This document shows, one piece after another, positions 32,784 through 34,940 of a stretch of DNA of 34,940 nucleotides. The notes beneath the pieces are model-generated. The model was not told the DNA's origin and ran no database searches. It saw nothing but the letters and a program-made list of their open reading frames with translations. The translations under genes and the position numbers were made by a program. The stretch spans positions 94,180 through 129,119 of the forward strand of contig RWJK01001505.1 in assembly GCA_004335835.1 (NCBI GenBank), written 5' to 3'. Positions within the stretch are counted from its first letter, which is position 1. Each line of letters begins with the position of its first letter. The stretch comes from Scenedesmus sp. ARA3. Its lineage: Eukaryota > Chlorophyta > Chlorophyceae > Sphaeropleales > Scenedesmaceae.

Positions 32784-34070
32784 CTGCATCCGGAGGTCAT
32801 CGAATGCCTTGAAAGCATGTGGCCGACTAACAAGACGGCTAAACCCCGTACAATCCTTCAACTCTTATCAACACTGCCTACCCAAAACGAAAAACGAGCG
32901 GTAGCTGCTAGAGACGCACAATGGCTGCACCCCGACTTCCTACAAGCACGCAAGAAGCCAAAACGTACCGCTGACATACGAAACCAACAAACCGAAATCA
33001 AGCAAGCAGCTAATCCCCGGCGGTACGAGACTGGACATGCACAGTACCTAAAGGCGGCAAACCTAAAAGGCAAGGCAAGAACAGATGCCATGCACGACCT
33101 CTACACCCTATACTCACACACAAAAGACACAATAGTTGCAGTCAACGGCATCTCACAACACATCGCTCACGTCGGCAAAGGGAAGGCAAGGCGCAAACAG
33201 GGGGAAACTGCCCAACAGTACATCGTACAATGGGCGCCAGTGGTGCAACCGCTATGGGTGGTGCTGGCTGCACAGACACTAGGTTATCACCCCAAGGGCA
33301 GCCGTCGGGGGAGATGGCGGTGCACGCATGTGCAGTGTGTCATCGCGAATATCACGAACACGAACATTGCCTGCCTCGAAAGGAGTGCAAGAAACAAGGC
33401 ACAACTCAACAGTGAAGACCCGTACATCTGTGACGAGTGCTGCACACATGGCTACACCGCCGCCAATTTTCCCAAAGAGTTGCGCCTAGTTGCAGTGGAA
33501 TGGGAGGAGGCGCCCGAGCCAAGGACGGTTGTCATGAACTCAGCCACGCAAACAGCACAAGACCAGTTGCTGCAGCTCGAACGACAACAACACCAACAAG
33601 AAGAAACAGCGGCAAAGAAGACAGCAGCACAGACTAGGGCAACGTGGACGATAGGGAAGAAGCGCCGCACGGAAATCGCCGCCGAAGTGGATGACTACCC
33701 GCCGCCGACTCGCCCTCCTGATGACATGTACGACATCACTGTGGGCCAAATGTGTAGAAAACAAGTTATCACTCATCCCCATCCCATCAACCCCCACACA
33801 GACATAGAGCCCACCGGCAAGTTTGAGGTGATGGTGCGACCAGTGCTTAGCTATAAGGAGGACGACTCGGGCGGGTCTTGCATAACTGAAGACAAAGCAT
33901 GTGTATACCAACCAGATGGACGATGTGCACAAACGCTGCCCGCAGACACCGCGGCACAGCTCTATCAAAGGTTTAGGCACATGCAACTCCACCACCCCCA
34001 GGTGCTGAAGAAACTGGGGGCAAGAACTTACTCTGAAGAAATTGAGCAAGCTAATGTACAGGTACACTGA
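32781..34070 (+). pseudogene. Decayed ORF with PHD-like zinc finger (first frame)
   Basis: The frame is open from an ATG at 32,670, but the part before about 32,781 only mirrors the antisense VPS13 exon, so I start it where element-like sequence begins (LHPEVIECLESMWP). It runs through AARDAQWLHPDFLQARKKP, a basic stretch and QPLWVVLAAQTLGYHP, and stops at 34,068-34,070. A zinc-finger half is seen only in another frame: CxxC at 33,329-33,340, then YHEHEHC to 33,370 and a Cys at 33,386. The last pair, CDEC at 33,429-33,440, is back in the first frame. A helix-rich region follows (QLLQLERQQHQQEETAAKK) and then LYQRFRHMQLHHPQVLKKLG. At 34,040-34,056 the homologous reading appears to pass to the frame of the next ORF. 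I see no function beyond likely nucleic-acid or chromatin contact by the finger. Confidence 0.5.
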
Positions 34071-34940
34071 AGGAACGGTGTGCGGTGGGAAGGGCACGCA
34101 CGCCTACAAAATAGAACATAAGCACCAAAGGGCAATGCCACTCACACTGCGCACCATGCTACACGACATTCTCGGTAGCACAAAAGATCGCTTCGCAAGC
34201 CCGCAAGACGTGACCCCATGCAGCGCGGAATTTTGGTCGGCACACAGACCAGATCAAGTGTTCGGAGCCTACTGGGATACATACAAAACCCGATGGACCG
34301 GCGCGTCCACGGCATGTCCAGACTTCACTGAACAACAGGCTGAGAAGGCGGTGTTGTGGGCGCTCAACTCAGCAATGCACACTCAGAAGCCCACACTAAC
34401 ATTGCTGCTACTACCAACGTTCGCACATGGCTCACAAACACAGAACTACATGCGGGTGATAAGAGACAACCCCGCCTTCTGCAGGCACCTCGCAACTCTC
34501 CCCAACGGGCTGGTCCACCTAGAAGCAAGCCCTCTAGCGAAGCCGTCGCCGCGACAGCGCCTGAAATGGAACACCAACGTTGTGGCCGTAGGAAACGCCG
34601 AGGGATACGCACAGCACCTGCCTTATTGGAAGAGCTCCGCCAATGGAGTTTGGCGGGAGCGCTTCCGAAGCGCACTGGAGGCCGCCCTGAACAGGCCGGA
34701 TACAGAGAAAGCGCGCAAATCGCACGTCCGCCTGCACGACGAACATGCTGAGTGGTGGACCCTCCCGCCCTCAACGTCTGCCCCGCTGAAAACTAACAGG
34801 GAGCGCGGCCTAGACTGCAATAGATTTGTCGCTAGAGCCACCAAGAAATTCACCAAAAGATCGGAAGACACCACAAGAGGTCCTAGATCCCAAACCCTAG
34901 CTCAGCTAGTGGGCTTGAACAGGGACGCCCTGGGCTCCCA
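32784..34940 (+). mobile_element. Mobile-element-like segment, 5' part, decayed, runs past window end
   Basis: From about 32,780 the DNA changes: A content rises on the plus strand, CTG/CAG runs vanish, no introns are apparent, and a long plus-strand frame appears. The encoded sequence is basic and Gln-rich at first, then has a PHD-like finger and a C-terminal conserved-looking domain, with at least one clear frameshift. This architecture (N-terminal Lys/Gln-rich part plus PHD finger) is known from first ORFs of some non-LTR retrotransposons. No reverse transcriptase, transposase or terminal repeat is inside the window, so the class is unproven. The boundary is placed at 32,765-32,800 by the composition change and by truncation of a VPS13 exon. 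A decayed host gene is the main alternative. Confidence 0.5.
34009..34940 (+). pseudogene. Continuation ORF, possible PCIF1-like methyltransferase-fold domain (second frame, open at edge)
   Basis: This frame has no stop from 34,009 to the window end (about 310 codons). Sensible sequence begins at LMYRYTEGTVCGGKGTHAYK (ATG at 34,054), which seems to continue the previous ORF after a frameshift. Key blocks are DQVFGAYWDTYKTRWTG, the ACPDF motif, a helix, PTLTLLLLPTF, NYMRVIRDNPAFC, LATLPNGLVHLE and W-N-T-N-V-V-A-V-G-N-A-E-G-Y. The order FGA, N/C-P-x-F, hydrophobic strand with P-x-F/W, then N-x-x-G-Y recalls PCIF1-type adenosine methyltransferases, where the catalytic motif is NPPF. Here it is CPDF, so activity is unlikely if the relation holds. 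This is inference from pattern alone. The tail is basic (RFVARATKKFTKRSED). Confidence 0.45.

Noticed and set aside
33209..33268. First CxxC pair of the PHD finger in the remaining frame (QWCNRYGWCW)
   Set aside because: The two Cys are four residues apart rather than two, and the frame stops soon after. The first-frame sequence here looks more like the conserved element protein.

Overview
The window looks like nuclear DNA of a green alga, probably a chlorophycean of the Sphaeropleales/Scenedesmaceae kind. It is GC-rich, full of CAG/CTG trinucleotide runs, and carries genes cut by many short introns (about 100-300 bp) with GTGAG/GTGCG donors and YGCAG acceptors. The taxon is an inference from composition and gene style; no marker gene is present.

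Almost the whole window (1,510 to about 32,783) is one minus-strand gene. I traced 48 exons plus a truncated 5' piece. The reading phase agrees across every junction, except that exon 31 (about 13,092-13,172) needs a weak acceptor. The reconstructed frame is 7,019 codons including the stop. It is a giant VPS13-family bridge-like lipid-transfer protein. From N to C it has a long RBG/extended-chorein part (32.8-21.3 kb) and a VPS13 adaptor-binding (VAB/SHR-BD) region with six Asn-containing repeats (21.1-10.8 kb), split by a low-complexity insert of roughly 1,340 residues. A linker follows, then two C2 domains (8.8-6.4 kb), the conserved C-terminal region (6.1-1.5 kb) and a terminal PH-like segment. 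The N-terminal chorein domain is not in the window.

Downstream on the same strand (946 to the left edge) is the 5' part of a second, unrecognised gene, whose second exon runs into a CAG-encoded polyglutamine tract of at least 18 residues at base 1.

The right end (about 32,784-34,940) is different DNA: A-richer, without CTG runs or visible introns, and with plus-strand reading frames broken by frameshifts. It encodes half a PHD-like zinc finger and then a conserved-looking domain with possible distant resemblance to PCIF1-type methyltransferases. I read it as part of a decayed mobile element lying where the 5' part of the VPS13 gene should continue. It either interrupts that gene or sits in an intron.
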